Shown: positions 36,270 to 45,010 of the stretch, piece after piece
How positions within the stretch are numbered: position 1 is the stretch's first letter
Layout of the letters: the number at the start of each line of letters is the position of its first letter
Assembly (NCBI GenBank): GCA_001443545.1
Contig: LMAD01000006.1
Span: forward strand, 1-64,000
Length of the DNA stretch: 64,000 nucleotides
Direction of reading: 5' to 3'
Source of the DNA: Acidimicrobiaceae bacterium RAAP-2
GTDB lineage: Bacteria > Actinomycetota > Acidimicrobiia > Acidimicrobiales > RAAP-2
The notes under the pieces: generated by a model
Told to the model about the DNA's origin: nothing
What the model saw: only the letters and a program-made list of their open reading frames with translations
Databases searched by the model: none
Translations under genes and position numbers: made by a program

Positions 36270-36821
36270 CTACTGGAACCGCTCGAGGACCGTCACGAGT
36301 GGTTCGACCGTCGCGAAGGTGCCGTCGAGGGCGGCGAGGAAGGCGGCGTGAACCGATTCAGCCCCGACGCGAACTCCCGCGTAGGTCTGCTCGCGCGTCG
36401 CACAGGCGTCGGCCACGACCACGCAGGTCAGGCCGCGGTCGTTCGCGGCCCGAGTCGTCGAGTCCACGCACATGTGGGTCATCATCCCGGCGATGACAAG
36501 GGTCGTCGCGCCGATGGAATCGAGGTGGGCCGCCAGTTCGGTCCCGACGAAGGAGTTCGGGCTGTGCTTCTCGATCACCGTCTCAGCGGCCGTCGGCGCG
36601 ACCAGTTCGTGGGTCAGCACGCCCTCAGTGTCGGGCAGGAAGAAGGACGCGCCGGGCTCGCTGGCCACGTGGCGTACGTGCACGACCGGTCGCCCGCTCG
36701 CGCGGAAGTGGGCCAGCAGCGCAGCGGCACGGCGTGCGGCGTCGTCGGCGCCGTGCAGGACCATGCGTCCGCCGGGGAAGTAGTCGTTCTGGATGTCGAT
36801 GAGCAGCAGGGCCGTAGTCAC
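36270..36821 (-). CDS. Isochorismatase-family cysteine hydrolase
   Basis: Cytoplasmic hydrolase, 183 aa. The catalytic triad is visible: Asp in LLIDIQNDYF (residue 9), Lys in IEKHSPNSF and Cys in GMMTHMCVDST, with the usual cis-peptide before Met-Met-Thr. The family includes nicotinamidases and other amidases; the substrate is unclear. The GTG start is fixed by TAGCGT exactly six bases upstream. Confidence 0.88.
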   Translation of the reverse strand: MTTALLLIDIQNDYFPGGRMVLHGADDAARRAAALLAHFRASGRPVVHVRHVASEPGASFFLPDTEGVLTHELVAPTAAETVIEKHSPNSFVGTELAAHLDSIGATTLVIAGMMTHMCVDSTTRAANDRGLTCVVVADACATREQTYAGVRVGAESVHAAFLAALDGTFATVEPLVTVLERFQ

Positions 36822-36827
36822 GCCTCG

Positions 36828-36833
36828 ACGCTA
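36828..36833 (-). promoter_or_regulatory. Leaderless -10 box TAGCGT before the cysteine hydrolase
   Basis: TAGCGT is six bases upstream of the GTG start at 36821, just behind the SulP stop. Confidence 0.55.
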
Positions 36834-36846
36834 GCAACCGCGACGT

Positions 36847-38562
36847 TCAGCCCTCGTGCGACTTATGCATCGCGTGGCTGGCGGCGGCGTCGACGCTGTC
36901 GAAGAGCGCCAGGTCGCGCACGCGCGCGTCGAGCGCGTGGGCGAGTTGTCGCCGCACGGCGTCGTTCGCCCTGGCCACCAGCACCTCGACGTCCTCGGCC
37001 GCGAGGTCCGTGACGATCTCGGTGAGCGTCTGCAGGCCCGTGTAGTCGATGTCGGCCATGGCGACCGCGTCGATGACGACGTGCTTCGCGGCCGGGTTCG
37101 CCGTGAGCAGGTCGTGGATCTGTCGACGAAAGACCCCCGAATTGGCGAAGTAGAGCGCCTCGTCGAAGAAGACGACGAGCAGGTGGTCCACGTGGTCGAC
37201 CCGGTGGCGGTCGAATGGCTCCCAGCTGGTGGTGTCCTTCTGTCGGCCGAGCTCGATCATGCGCGGACGCGCCGAACGCCACGTGCGAAGCAAGATGGCC
37301 AGGCCGACCGATAAGGCGAGGCCCAGTTCGACGCCCAGCACGATGACCCCGAGCGCCGAGGCCATCGCCACGGCGAACTCCGAACGGCTCGAGATCCAGA
37401 TCGCGCGGAACTGATCGATCTTGATGAGCCGACCGGCGATGAAGAAGAGCACGCCGGCGAGCACCGCCATAGGGATCTGGTGGGCGTAGGTCGCCAGCGG
37501 CGACAGGGCCAGCGCCACGAGCGCCGCCACGAGTCCGGGCAGGCGCGTGCGCCCGCCGGCCAGGTACGTGACCGTGGTGCGCGCCGGACTCGCGTCGACC
37601 GGGAAGGTGCCGAGTAGTCCGGCGACGAAGTTGGCGGCGCCGACCCCGACGAAGTCCCGATTGAGGTCCTCGGCGACGCCGATCTGGTCGGCCGAGACTC
37701 GCGAGGTCATCGCGCTCTGGGAGATGACGACGATGGCGAGCGTGATCGAGGTCGTCACGACCGCGCCCCACTCGTGGATGGAGAACCAACGCAGCCGCCA
37801 GGTCGGCGCCCCGACGATGACCGAGCCCAGCTCGGCGACGCCGTGGTGACTGAGCGAGAGCACGCCGGTCAACGTGGTGGCGACCACCACCGCGACGAGC
37901 GCCATCGGCAGGCGAGGGTTGATCCGCTCACCCAACACCATGAGTGCGACGGTGCCCAGCGCCAGCGCCAGTGGCCAACCCTGGACCTGGGCGAGTTGCC
38001 CAAACATGGCGTGCAGTCGCGCGGCGACCGTCTCACCGCCCCCGGCCACCCCGAGCGCCTTGGGGAGCTGATGGACCACGATGATGACCCCGATGCCGCC
38101 CATGAAACCCGTGATGATGGGCGCCGAGAGGAAGTCCGCCATCCACCCCAGGCGCAACAGCCCGACGGCCGCGACCAGCAGACCGGTCACGATCGCCGCC
38201 GTGGCCACCAGGGCCAAGTAGTCGGGCGAGCCGCTCGCCGCGAGGTGCGCGATCGCCACCGCGAACAGCGGCGCGATGGTCGAGTCGGCCCCCACCGAGA
38301 CGATGGGGTTAGAGCCGACAAAGGTGAAGGCCAGGGTCGCGGCGATGAAGGCGATCATGGCGAGGAAGGCGGGCACGCCGGCCAACTGCGAGGTGGCCAG
38401 CTGTTCGGGGATCGCGATCGCGAGCAGGGTCACCCCAGCGAGCACTTCGCGCGGCACATCGGCGCGAGTCACACCGAGGAACAGGTCCGGCAGGCCCCGA
38501 GTGGCGACCCGGCGCGAGACGGGGGTACGCGGAGCGGGGTGACGCTTGGATTCGTGACCCAT
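36847..38562 (-). CDS. SulP family anion transporter with STAS domain
   Basis: Inner-membrane SLC26/SulP transporter, 571 aa: about 12-14 helices (residues 35-425) followed by a cytoplasmic STAS domain (about 445-560; VVIDAVAMADIDYTGLQTL). LAGVTLLAIAIPEQLATSQLAG matches the SulP signature region. Substrates in the family include sulfate, bicarbonate and dicarboxylates; none can be chosen here. A TAGGGT box six bases before the ATG predicts a leaderless transcript. Confidence 0.9.
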   Translation of the reverse strand: MGHESKRHPAPRTPVSRRVATRGLPDLFLGVTRADVPREVLAGVTLLAIAIPEQLATSQLAGVPAFLAMIAFIAATLAFTFVGSNPIVSVGADSTIAPLFAVAIAHLAASGSPDYLALVATAAIVTGLLVAAVGLLRLGWMADFLSAPIITGFMGGIGVIIVVHQLPKALGVAGGGETVAARLHAMFGQLAQVQGWPLALALGTVALMVLGERINPRLPMALVAVVVATTLTGVLSLSHHGVAELGSVIVGAPTWRLRWFSIHEWGAVVTTSITLAIVVISQSAMTSRVSADQIGVAEDLNRDFVGVGAANFVAGLLGTFPVDASPARTTVTYLAGGRTRLPGLVAALVALALSPLATYAHQIPMAVLAGVLFFIAGRLIKIDQFRAIWISSRSEFAVAMASALGVIVLGVELGLALSVGLAILLRTWRSARPRMIELGRQKDTTSWEPFDRHRVDHVDHLLVVFFDEALYFANSGVFRRQIHDLLTANPAAKHVVIDAVAMADIDYTGLQTLTEIVTDLAAEDVEVLVARANDAVRRQLAHALDARVRDLALFDSVDAAASHAMHKSHEG

Positions 38563-38568
38563 GGCATC

Positions 38569-38574
38569 ACCCTA
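38569..38574 (-). promoter_or_regulatory. Leaderless -10 box TAGGGT before sulP
   Basis: TAGGGT-GATGCC-ATG. It lies directly downstream of the 13-bp hairpin that ends the previous gene. Confidence 0.55.
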
Positions 38575-38576
38575 GG

Positions 38577-38605
38577 TCCGGTGCCCGACGACGTCGGGCA
38601 CCGGA
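38577..38605 (-). terminator. 13-bp perfect hairpin after the DUF5666-like gene
   Basis: TCCGGTGCCCGAC and GTCGGGCACCGGA pair perfectly around a three-base loop, 10 bases past the stop. No U-run follows, but stem strength and placement make it a convincing terminator or 3'-end stabiliser. Confidence 0.7.
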
Positions 38606-38615
38606 CCGGGGATGA

Positions 38616-40130
38616 TCAGTCGTTGAGGGTGATATTCGAAACGGTGAGTACGTTGGTCACCAACGTCGCGACGACCGTCACCTTCGAACCGCTACTGATG
38701 TTCGACGCCAGGACGAAGCCCGTCGGCACGTTGAACTGCATCTGGGTGGCCTGGTCACTGGGCAGGATCGAGAGGACGCCATTCGTGACTCCGACGAACG
38801 TGCCGTCGGTCTTCACCGTGTTCGTCTGGCCGCCCTGCTCGCCGTCGGGCTGCTGGACCCGCAAGCTTTTGAGCGTCAGCGCGTTGCTATTGGTGGAATC
38901 GAAGTAGCCCGTCACGTGGACCCGCGCGCCGATTGAGATGGCTGACACGTCGACGGTATTGGGCACCACGAAACTAACGGGCGCCACGCCATCACCGGGC
39001 TGGACGAGGAGCGTATTCGTGCCGGTCGATGCATTTGGCACCCCTACGACGAGCCCTTCGGTCTGGGTCGTCATGGCGCCGATACCGTGACCCTCGCCCT
39101 CGGACTGGTGGACCTGCACCGAGGCAAGGGTGAGCACGCCCGCGACGTCAGTCGCCAAAACGTGGACGCGCGTACCGACGACCGCGGCGGCGTCGCTCAC
39201 GGTGCTCGGCACCGAGAAGGTCATCTGGGCTGCACCTTCACCGGGCTGGATGGTGAGGCTTGTCGCGCTGGCGGTAACGACCGTGCCCTCGGCCTCGATG
39301 TAGCCCGCTGGGGTCGGGCTCTGGCTGACGCCCTGCATGGTCTGGGTGGCCGCCACGTTGTCGGCGGTGATGGTGACGAGCGTGAAGGTCCCGCCGGCGT
39401 AAGCCGTGAGCAGTTCAACGGTGTCGTTGACGGCGATGGTCGACGGGATCGTGATGCTGGCGGGGATCTGCACGGTCGTGACCGCACCGCTCTCGACCGC
39501 GATGGTCAGTGACCCGGGCGCCCCGTTTGCTGCGGCAACCATGGTCTGCAAGGTGCCTTCAAGGTCGACCAAGTTGCTCTGGCCGGTCTGGGTGACCGTG
39601 GTCGCGTCGAGGCCCGTCGGCTGGATGCTCACGTCGACGCTTACCTCAGCGCCCGCTACGAGTGAGGCGGGGCCCGACGAGTGGGCGTGGCGACCGGGGT
39701 GTGTTGCAGCGGCCGCGCCGCCGCGATTGACCGCGACGACACTCCCGCCACCCGAGACGAGCAGTTGGCTGGCCGTAGCGCTCACGATCGTGCCGTGCAT
39801 CATCGCGGTGCGGGCGTGACCCTGGGCGCGCAGGGCCGCGGCCTTGAAGGTGCCGTCGGCGAGGCGCGAGACCCGTACCGTGACCCGCGTGCCGAGGGCA
39901 ACGCGTGCGACGGCCGAGGCGCTGGCGAAACGCACCGTGTCCAAGGCGTGACCCGAGGCGAGCACGAGAGTGTATCGCTGCGTGTTAGTCGCGACTACCG
40001 TGCCGTGCACCGTCGTCGCGGTCGTTGCCTTGCTCGCGCTCGCGGCGAGCGGCGCTAGGGGGATCGTCAGCGCGAGGGCGGCCGCGAGGCTCGCCGCTCG
40101 GGCCACTGGACGGTGGTATCTCGATGCCAT
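38616..40130 (-). CDS. Secreted DUF5666-like repeat protein (504 aa)
   Basis: Exported protein with a signal peptide (to about residue 31, ASASKA) and roughly six OB-like beta repeats of 60-80 residues. Each opens with G-[TL]-[VIF]-V-x-A (e.g. HGTVVATNTQRYTLVL, HGTIVSATASQLLV, EGTVVTASATSLTI) and closes with a GTRVxVxx strand and an LTLxSVxV strand. Such repeats are catalogued as DUF5666; function unknown, extracellular. The ATG at 40130 has a GGAGAA site; 13 further in-frame codons upstream lack one. Confidence 0.75.
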   Translation of the reverse strand: MASRYHRPVARAASLAAALALTIPLAPLAASASKATTATTVHGTVVATNTQRYTLVLASGHALDTVRFASASAVARVALGTRVTVRVSRLADGTFKAAALRAQGHARTAMMHGTIVSATASQLLVSGGGSVVAVNRGGAAAATHPGRHAHSSGPASLVAGAEVSVDVSIQPTGLDATTVTQTGQSNLVDLEGTLQTMVAAANGAPGSLTIAVESGAVTTVQIPASITIPSTIAVNDTVELLTAYAGGTFTLVTITADNVAATQTMQGVSQSPTPAGYIEAEGTVVTASATSLTIQPGEGAAQMTFSVPSTVSDAAAVVGTRVHVLATDVAGVLTLASVQVHQSEGEGHGIGAMTTQTEGLVVGVPNASTGTNTLLVQPGDGVAPVSFVVPNTVDVSAISIGARVHVTGYFDSTNSNALTLKSLRVQQPDGEQGGQTNTVKTDGTFVGVTNGVLSILPSDQATQMQFNVPTGFVLASNISSGSKVTVVATLVTNVLTVSNITLND

Positions 40131-40233
40131 GGTTGGTTCTCCGTTCGAATCTGCGCCACGTGGCGTCAACTTGAGCGTACGGAGACTTCCTCAACCCCGG
40201 CCGTGAGGAGCCTGTGAGTTCGGTGTGAATCGA

Positions 40234-40965
40234 TCAGGCGGTGGTGATGACCCGGTAACTCTCGGCCAAGCGCTTCTTGCCCAACTTGAACCGCTTGGCC
40301 GTGGCGCGAGACCACTGTCGCACCGTCGCCTCGAGGTCGTCGCGATCGCCCACCTGGGAGACGTGACGACGCAACGCGGCGATCTTGCGGTTGAAGGTCT
40401 TGGTGACGTCGACGATCATCGTCGGGTCGTTCGAGCTGGCGAGCCAGACCGTCTTCACGGCGTGGGGCTGGTGGCCCTCGGTGAGCAGCTCGGGAAAGGC
40501 GTGGGGGTTGCGGGCGTCGGGATAGACCGCGCGCAAGGTCGCCTCGCCGGCGGCGAGGTGGTCGGGGTGCGAGGCGAAGATGCGTTCGTAGTTGCGTTCG
40601 GGGCTCTGGCAGATCACGAGGTCGGGGCGCTTCTCGCGGATCACCTGCGCGATCGCCTTTCGTAGTTCGAGGGTCACCTCGACCCGGCCGTCGCCGAAGC
40701 GCAGGAAGGTGAGGTCGCTGACCCCGAGTTCCTCGGCCGCGGCGCGCTGCTCGGCCTCGCGGGTGACGGCCCGCTCCTCGGGGGTCGAACGCGACGAGTC
40801 CCCGCCGGCGTCGCCCGAGGTCACCAGGCAGTAGGCGACCTCGACGCCGTCGCGGGTGAGCCGCGCGACGGTGCCCGCCGATCCGAAGTCGACGTCGTCG
40901 GGGTGCGCCATCACCACGAGCGCCCGCTTGATCTTCGGGTCCTTCTTGTAGTGGGTCACGCTCAC
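40234..40965 (-). CDS. PIG-L family N-acetyl sugar deacetylase
   Basis: Zinc hydrolase of the LmbE/PIG-L class, 243 aa, cytoplasmic. Zinc residues are in VVMAHPDDVDFG and FASHPDHLAAGEA. Members include MshB and Mca (mycothiol) and other GlcNAc deacetylases; which one this is cannot be told. The GTG start overlaps the helicase stop (GTGA), which fixes it. Confidence 0.9.
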   Translation of the reverse strand: MSVTHYKKDPKIKRALVVMAHPDDVDFGSAGTVARLTRDGVEVAYCLVTSGDAGGDSSRSTPEERAVTREAEQRAAAEELGVSDLTFLRFGDGRVEVTLELRKAIAQVIREKRPDLVICQSPERNYERIFASHPDHLAAGEATLRAVYPDARNPHAFPELLTEGHQPHAVKTVWLASSNDPTMIVDVTKTFNRKIAALRRHVSQVGDRDDLEATVRQWSRATAKRFKLGKKRLAESYRVITTA

Positions 40966-42200
40966 AGAACTGATTCCTCCATCGTCGGTTCCCACGCCGC
41001 CAGGTCCGTCAGGTGGGGGTTGTTCGAGAAGACCTCGACGATCGGCCGCTTGAGCGCGAGTCGCCGCATGATGACCTGGGCCTCGATGATCTGGTTCCAC
41101 AGCAGCAACGAGACGACCACACCGGTCGAACCGGCGCGCGCGGTGCGACCGGAGCGGTGCAGGTAGGCCTTGTGATCCTCGGGCGGGTCGTAGTGCATCA
41201 CGCAGTCGACCGCGTCGATGTGCAGTCCGCGTGCGGCCACGTCGGTGGCGACGAGCACCGGGAGCTTGTCCGCGCTGAAGTCGGCCAGGGCCTTCTCGCG
41301 CTGGCTCTGTCGCAGGTCGCCGTGGATGGCGGCCGCGCGCACGCCCTCTTTCTCGAGTTGCTCGACCAGCCGGTCGGCGCCGCGCTTGGTGCGACAGAAG
41401 ATGATCGTCTTGTCGAAGGAACGACAGATGGTCGCGGCGACCTTGATGCGGTCCATCTGGTGCACGTTCAAGAAGTGGTGAGCCATCTGGGAGACCGTCT
41501 GGGTGTCACTCGCGACCTCGTGAAAGACCGGGTCGGTGAGGTAGCGCTTGACCAATCGGTCGATCGCCCCGTCCAGGGTGGCCGAGAAGAGCAGGGTCTG
41601 GTGGGGCCGGGTCGCGATGCGACGCAGCACCCACTCGACCTGGGGCATGAAGCCCATGTCGGCCATCCGGTCGGCCTCGTCCAGGACGAGCACGTCGAGG
41701 CCCTCGACCTTCACCTCACCGCGGTCGCCGAGGTCGATGAGTCGCCCCGGGGTCGCGATGATGACGTCGCTACCCTTGCGCAGGTTCTTCACCTGGCGTT
41801 CGATGTCGGCCCCGCCGTAGACGGCGGTGACGGCCAGTCCGAGTGCGGCGCCGAGGGGTTCGAGGACCTCGTGCACTTGAACGGCGAGTTCGCGGGTCGG
41901 CAGGAGCACGAGTCCGCGGGGTCGCGCCGGACCGGCGCCGGTGGGCGCGGGCGTGGCGGCGATGCGTTGGAGCATCGGCAGTCCAAAGCCCAGGGTCTTG
42001 CCCGAGCCGGTCTTGGCCTTGCCGCAGACATCTCGACCAGCGAGGGCGTCGCTGATGGTGAGGGCCTGGATGGGGAAGGCGGTCGAAATGCCCTGATCGG
42101 TCAGGACGGCGACGAGTCGGGAGTCAACCCCAAGCTCGGCGAATGACTTATTGGTGGCGTACGAGTCGGTCGATGCCGACTCGGTGGTCTGGCTGCTCAC
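40962..42200 (-). CDS. DEAD-box RNA helicase
   Basis: ATP-dependent RNA helicase core, 412 aa: Q motif FAELGVDSRLVAVLTDQGI..PIQ, motif I AKTGSGKT, motif II VLDEADRM, motif III FSATLDG, motif V ATDVAARGLHIDAVD and motif VI HRSGRTARAG. It has a minimal C-terminal extension. The start is uncertain: the GTG at 42200 gives a family-like N terminus but no good ribosome site; an ATG at 42281 would add 27 residues. A TAGACT box near 42284-42289 fits a transcript starting inside that extension, which favours the GTG. Confidence 0.9.
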   Translation of the reverse strand: MSSQTTESASTDSYATNKSFAELGVDSRLVAVLTDQGISTAFPIQALTISDALAGRDVCGKAKTGSGKTLGFGLPMLQRIAATPAPTGAGPARPRGLVLLPTRELAVQVHEVLEPLGAALGLAVTAVYGGADIERQVKNLRKGSDVIIATPGRLIDLGDRGEVKVEGLDVLVLDEADRMADMGFMPQVEWVLRRIATRPHQTLLFSATLDGAIDRLVKRYLTDPVFHEVASDTQTVSQMAHHFLNVHQMDRIKVAATICRSFDKTIIFCRTKRGADRLVEQLEKEGVRAAAIHGDLRQSQREKALADFSADKLPVLVATDVAARGLHIDAVDCVMHYDPPEDHKAYLHRSGRTARAGSTGVVVSLLLWNQIIEAQVIMRRLALKRPIVEVFSNNPHLTDLAAWEPTMEESVL

Positions 42201-42321
42201 GGAACATCCGTTTTCTCGGTTGGACCCGAAACCGGCGTTCGTAAGGATGGTGGGCCCGAGCTCAATCCTCGAGCTCCGCATCTAGTCTAGGACTGAATCG
42301 ACCACAGCATACGGAGGGACC

Positions 42322-42783
42322 ATGAAGCTTGAGATTGGGAGCCGGGCACCGGCCTTCACCCTGGTCGACCCGTCCGGCGCCACGGTGCGCCTCGCGGACT
42401 TCGCCGGCCAACGCATCGTGCTCTACTTCTACCCCGCCGACGATACGCCGGGCTGCACGACCGAGGCCTGTCAGTTCAACGACGAGCTCGCGGCCTTCAG
42501 CGACCTCGCGGTCACCGTCATCGGCGTCTCACCCGACGACGGAGCCAAGCACGAACGCTTCATCGCCAAGTACGGCCTCAACTTCCGGCTGCTCTCGGAC
42601 CCCGAGCGATCGGTCATGGCCGCCTACGGTGCCTACGGCGAGAAGCAACTCTACGGCAAGACCGTGACCGGCGTGATCCGCTCCACCTTCGTCATCGGAC
42701 CGACCCAGCGCATCGAACACGCCTGGTACGGCGTGCGCGCGAACGGTCACGCGGCCCGAGTGCTCGCGGCGCTGCGGACCTGA
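42322..42783 (+). CDS. bcp: Thiol peroxidase of the BCP/PrxQ family
   Basis: Peroxiredoxin reducing hydroperoxides with thioredoxin, 153 aa. The peroxidatic Cys is in DDTPGCTTEACQF with a second, resolving Cys five residues later, as in PrxQ alpha types. KTVTGVIRSTFVI matches the C-terminal core. ATG with GGAGGGA site. It is divergent from the helicase. Confidence 0.94.
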   Translation: MKLEIGSRAPAFTLVDPSGATVRLADFAGQRIVLYFYPADDTPGCTTEACQFNDELAAFSDLAVTVIGVSPDDGAKHERFIAKYGLNFRLLSDPERSVMAAYGAYGEKQLYGKTVTGVIRSTFVIGPTQRIEHAWYGVRANGHAARVLAALRT

Positions 42784-42843
42784 GCCAATCGTGCCCAGCG
42801 GGACCGGCCAGTCGAATAGTTCGCCACTGGGCCGCCCACCGTT

Positions 42844-42878
42844 CGCTGAGCGGCTCCTCGGCGCGACCCCGCTCAGCG
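42844..42878. terminator. Bidirectional hairpin between bcp and the beta-propeller gene
   Basis: CGCTGAGCGG and CCGCTCAGCG form a perfect 10-bp stem with a 15-base loop between two convergent genes. The right arm contains the stop codon of the beta-propeller gene (42873-42875). Confidence 0.6.
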
Positions 42879-44249
42879 CACGCGCACGTATCCCGACGGG
42901 CAGCGCGGCGCGTAGGACTGGACCCGGCGAACGACCGAACCGCGCGTACAGCGGATGGTGATCATCGTCGGCGCCGGAGCGTAGCCGACGACGGCACTGG
43001 TCGCGCCGTTGGCCACGACGCGAACCCCGAAGCGCTCCGACGAGGTGAGGCCCCCGAACCAGCACGCGGTCGACACGGTGGTCTCGCGAATGGTCGTCGG
43101 CACGACGGCGCTGTTCATCAGCGTGCAGACGTAGTCGAACGCCCCGGAGGTCGCCGACCACGTGGCGAGCAGGGTCGAGGACGTGCGCGTGATCTGAACT
43201 CGCCCCGACGCCGCCGGCGCGTGGTTCACCAGCCTGCCCAGATCACGCAGGGGCAGGCCCCAGATCTTGGAGTTTCGCCAGTCCCCGGCGTACAGGACAC
43301 CATCGGAGATCGCGAGCGGTTCGATGCAGCTGAACGATGGCTCAGACTTCGTGTCGGCGATCGTGACGATCCCGCCATTGGCGCCAGTCGCGGGCGCGCC
43401 GATCGTCCTCGCGCGCGAGCTCGCGGCGTCGGTGATCACGCCGATCGCGGTGTGGGGCGACGAGGTCACGTCGCACGTCGACACGTAGACGTTGTTGGCC
43501 CCGTCGATCGCGAGTCCACCGGGGTTCGCGTGCGCGCCAAGGTAGGCGATGACCGTTGCGCCGCGACCCAACGTCGCCGTCGCAACCGCGGCGAGCGAAC
43601 CGGCACTCACCGAGTACACGGCTCCGCTCAGCCCGACCACGTCGAGGTTGCCCACCAGGTCCATGGCCACCTGCTGGAGGCTGTCCCCCGCCGAGTCAAA
43701 GACGATCGCGACCTGCTGGGTCGCGAGGGTGATGCGGTAGACCTTGCCAGTGCGCTGATTGGCCACGTAGAGGTACCGCTGATCGGACGAGAGCGCCATG
43801 CCGGTGAATCCGCTCGTCGGCACCGACTCCAGTGAGAGTCCCGCCAGCGTATGTCTCGCGGGCGCGAGGGACCAGATCGTGCCCGATGAACCGGTGTCGA
43901 AGTAGATCGTCCCCGACGCCGCCACCGCGATGCCCGCGACGTTGCGTCCGTCGGCACTGACGATCGCCAGCTTTCGCGACGCGCCGGACGACGGGACGCC
44001 CGCCATCGCCGTCAACAGTTGGGACCGGTCATAGAAATTGAGCTGACCGGGCTGGGCGAAGCTCAGTAGGTTGCCGCCATTGTCGACCCCGAGACCGAGT
44101 TGGCTACCCCCCGGAGCGATGGTCTGCCACTCGCCAATCGTGGTCAGGGCACTGGCCGACGATGGTGCGCCGCCGACCGAGACGGCGAGCGCCCCCGCGA
44201 GCGTGGCCGCGGCCACGAGCCTGCGCGTCGGCGCGCGAAAGTCCCTCAT
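42873..44249 (-). CDS. Secreted NHL/SMP-30-like beta-propeller protein
   Basis: 458 aa with a signal peptide (to about residue 33, SSASA). The middle carries repeated blades with GLAIDGANNVYVS, GMALSSDQRYLYVANQRTGKVYRI and GIAVAASGTIYFD, typical of NHL/SMP-30 propellers; a short FN3-like segment with two Cys (YVCTLM..STACWF) follows, and a Cys ends the protein. Probably extracellular binding or enzyme-like scaffold; substrate unknown. No anchor seen. Confidence 0.75.
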   Translation of the reverse strand: MRDFRAPTRRLVAAATLAGALAVSVGGAPSSASALTTIGEWQTIAPGGSQLGLGVDNGGNLLSFAQPGQLNFYDRSQLLTAMAGVPSSGASRKLAIVSADGRNVAGIAVAASGTIYFDTGSSGTIWSLAPARHTLAGLSLESVPTSGFTGMALSSDQRYLYVANQRTGKVYRITLATQQVAIVFDSAGDSLQQVAMDLVGNLDVVGLSGAVYSVSAGSLAAVATATLGRGATVIAYLGAHANPGGLAIDGANNVYVSTCDVTSSPHTAIGVITDAASSRARTIGAPATGANGGIVTIADTKSEPSFSCIEPLAISDGVLYAGDWRNSKIWGLPLRDLGRLVNHAPAASGRVQITRTSSTLLATWSATSGAFDYVCTLMNSAVVPTTIRETTVSTACWFGGLTSSERFGVRVVANGATSAVVGYAPAPTMITIRCTRGSVVRRVQSYAPRCPSGYVRVR

Positions 44250-44316
44250 CGTGAAGGTAGGTTACCGGACGCCCCTCACCGGCCCCGGGTCACCAGACCC
44301 GAACGCTCAGACAGGG

Positions 44317-44958
44317 CTACTTCGCGTGACGACCACGGCTGGGCGGCGAACCACCGGCGTGATAGCGACGAACGGTCTGGACTCGGTGCCAGAAGCCCCA
44401 CGCGAGCACCAGGACGATGATGACGATCATCGGGGTCTGGAAGAGGTGGAAGTCGTGGCTGACCTTGGTCCAGTTCGATCCGGCGGCGTACCCGAGGCCG
44501 GTCAAGAGCGCGATCCATATCGCCGAACCGATCACCGTGAGCACCGCGAAGGGTCCACGCTTCATCTCGGCCACGCCCGCCGGCAGGGAGATGACCGTAC
44601 GCACGACGGGCAGCACGCGCCCGATCAAGACCGAGGCCGCCCCGTAGCGCGCGAACCACCGTTCGGCGGCGTCGAGGTCGCCGTGGGTGAGCAGGATCCA
44701 CTTGCCCCACCGGTCGACGATCGCGCGGCCCAGGGTTCGGCCCACCTCGTAGGCGATCACCGAGCCGATGAGCGAACCGACGACCCCGACCACGATGATG
44801 CCGAGGATGGAGAACTGCGCGTGACCGGTGACCGCGGTCGTCGCCAGCGCGCCGGCGAAGCCGAAGGTCACTTCCGAGGGGATCGGGATGAGGGCCGACT
44901 CGGCGATCGCGAGCAAGAACAGCGCGAAGTAGCCGTAGTGCTGCACAAAGGAGGACAT
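44317..44958 (-). CDS. DedA family membrane protein
   Basis: 213 aa, about five hydrophobic segments. DedA hallmarks: N-terminal ESALIPIPSEV, and GRVLPVVRTVISLPAGVAEM with the conserved Arg pair. DedA proteins act in membrane lipid (polyprenyl-phosphate or PE) flipping and homeostasis. Start ATG with GAGAAT six bases upstream. Confidence 0.92.
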   Translation of the reverse strand: MSSFVQHYGYFALFLLAIAESALIPIPSEVTFGFAGALATTAVTGHAQFSILGIIVVGVVGSLIGSVIAYEVGRTLGRAIVDRWGKWILLTHGDLDAAERWFARYGAASVLIGRVLPVVRTVISLPAGVAEMKRGPFAVLTVIGSAIWIALLTGLGYAAGSNWTKVSHDFHLFQTPMIVIIVLVLAWGFWHRVQTVRRYHAGGSPPSRGRHAK

Positions 44959-44964
44959 CCCCCT

Positions 44965-44970
44965 ATTCTC
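44965..44970 (-). promoter_or_regulatory. Leaderless -10-like box GAGAAT before dedA
   Basis: GAGAAT-AGGGGG-ATG, matching the acnA arrangement almost base for base. Confidence 0.45.
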
Positions 44971-45010
44971 ACCCAAAATCCGACGATCGCTGGCGGTTCC
45001 TAGGGAATTC

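Noticed and set aside
42200..42281. N-terminal extension of the DEAD-box helicase
   Set aside because: The ATG has no ribosome site and a -10-like box lies too close upstream, so the extra 27 residues are probably not translated. The call remains uncertain.
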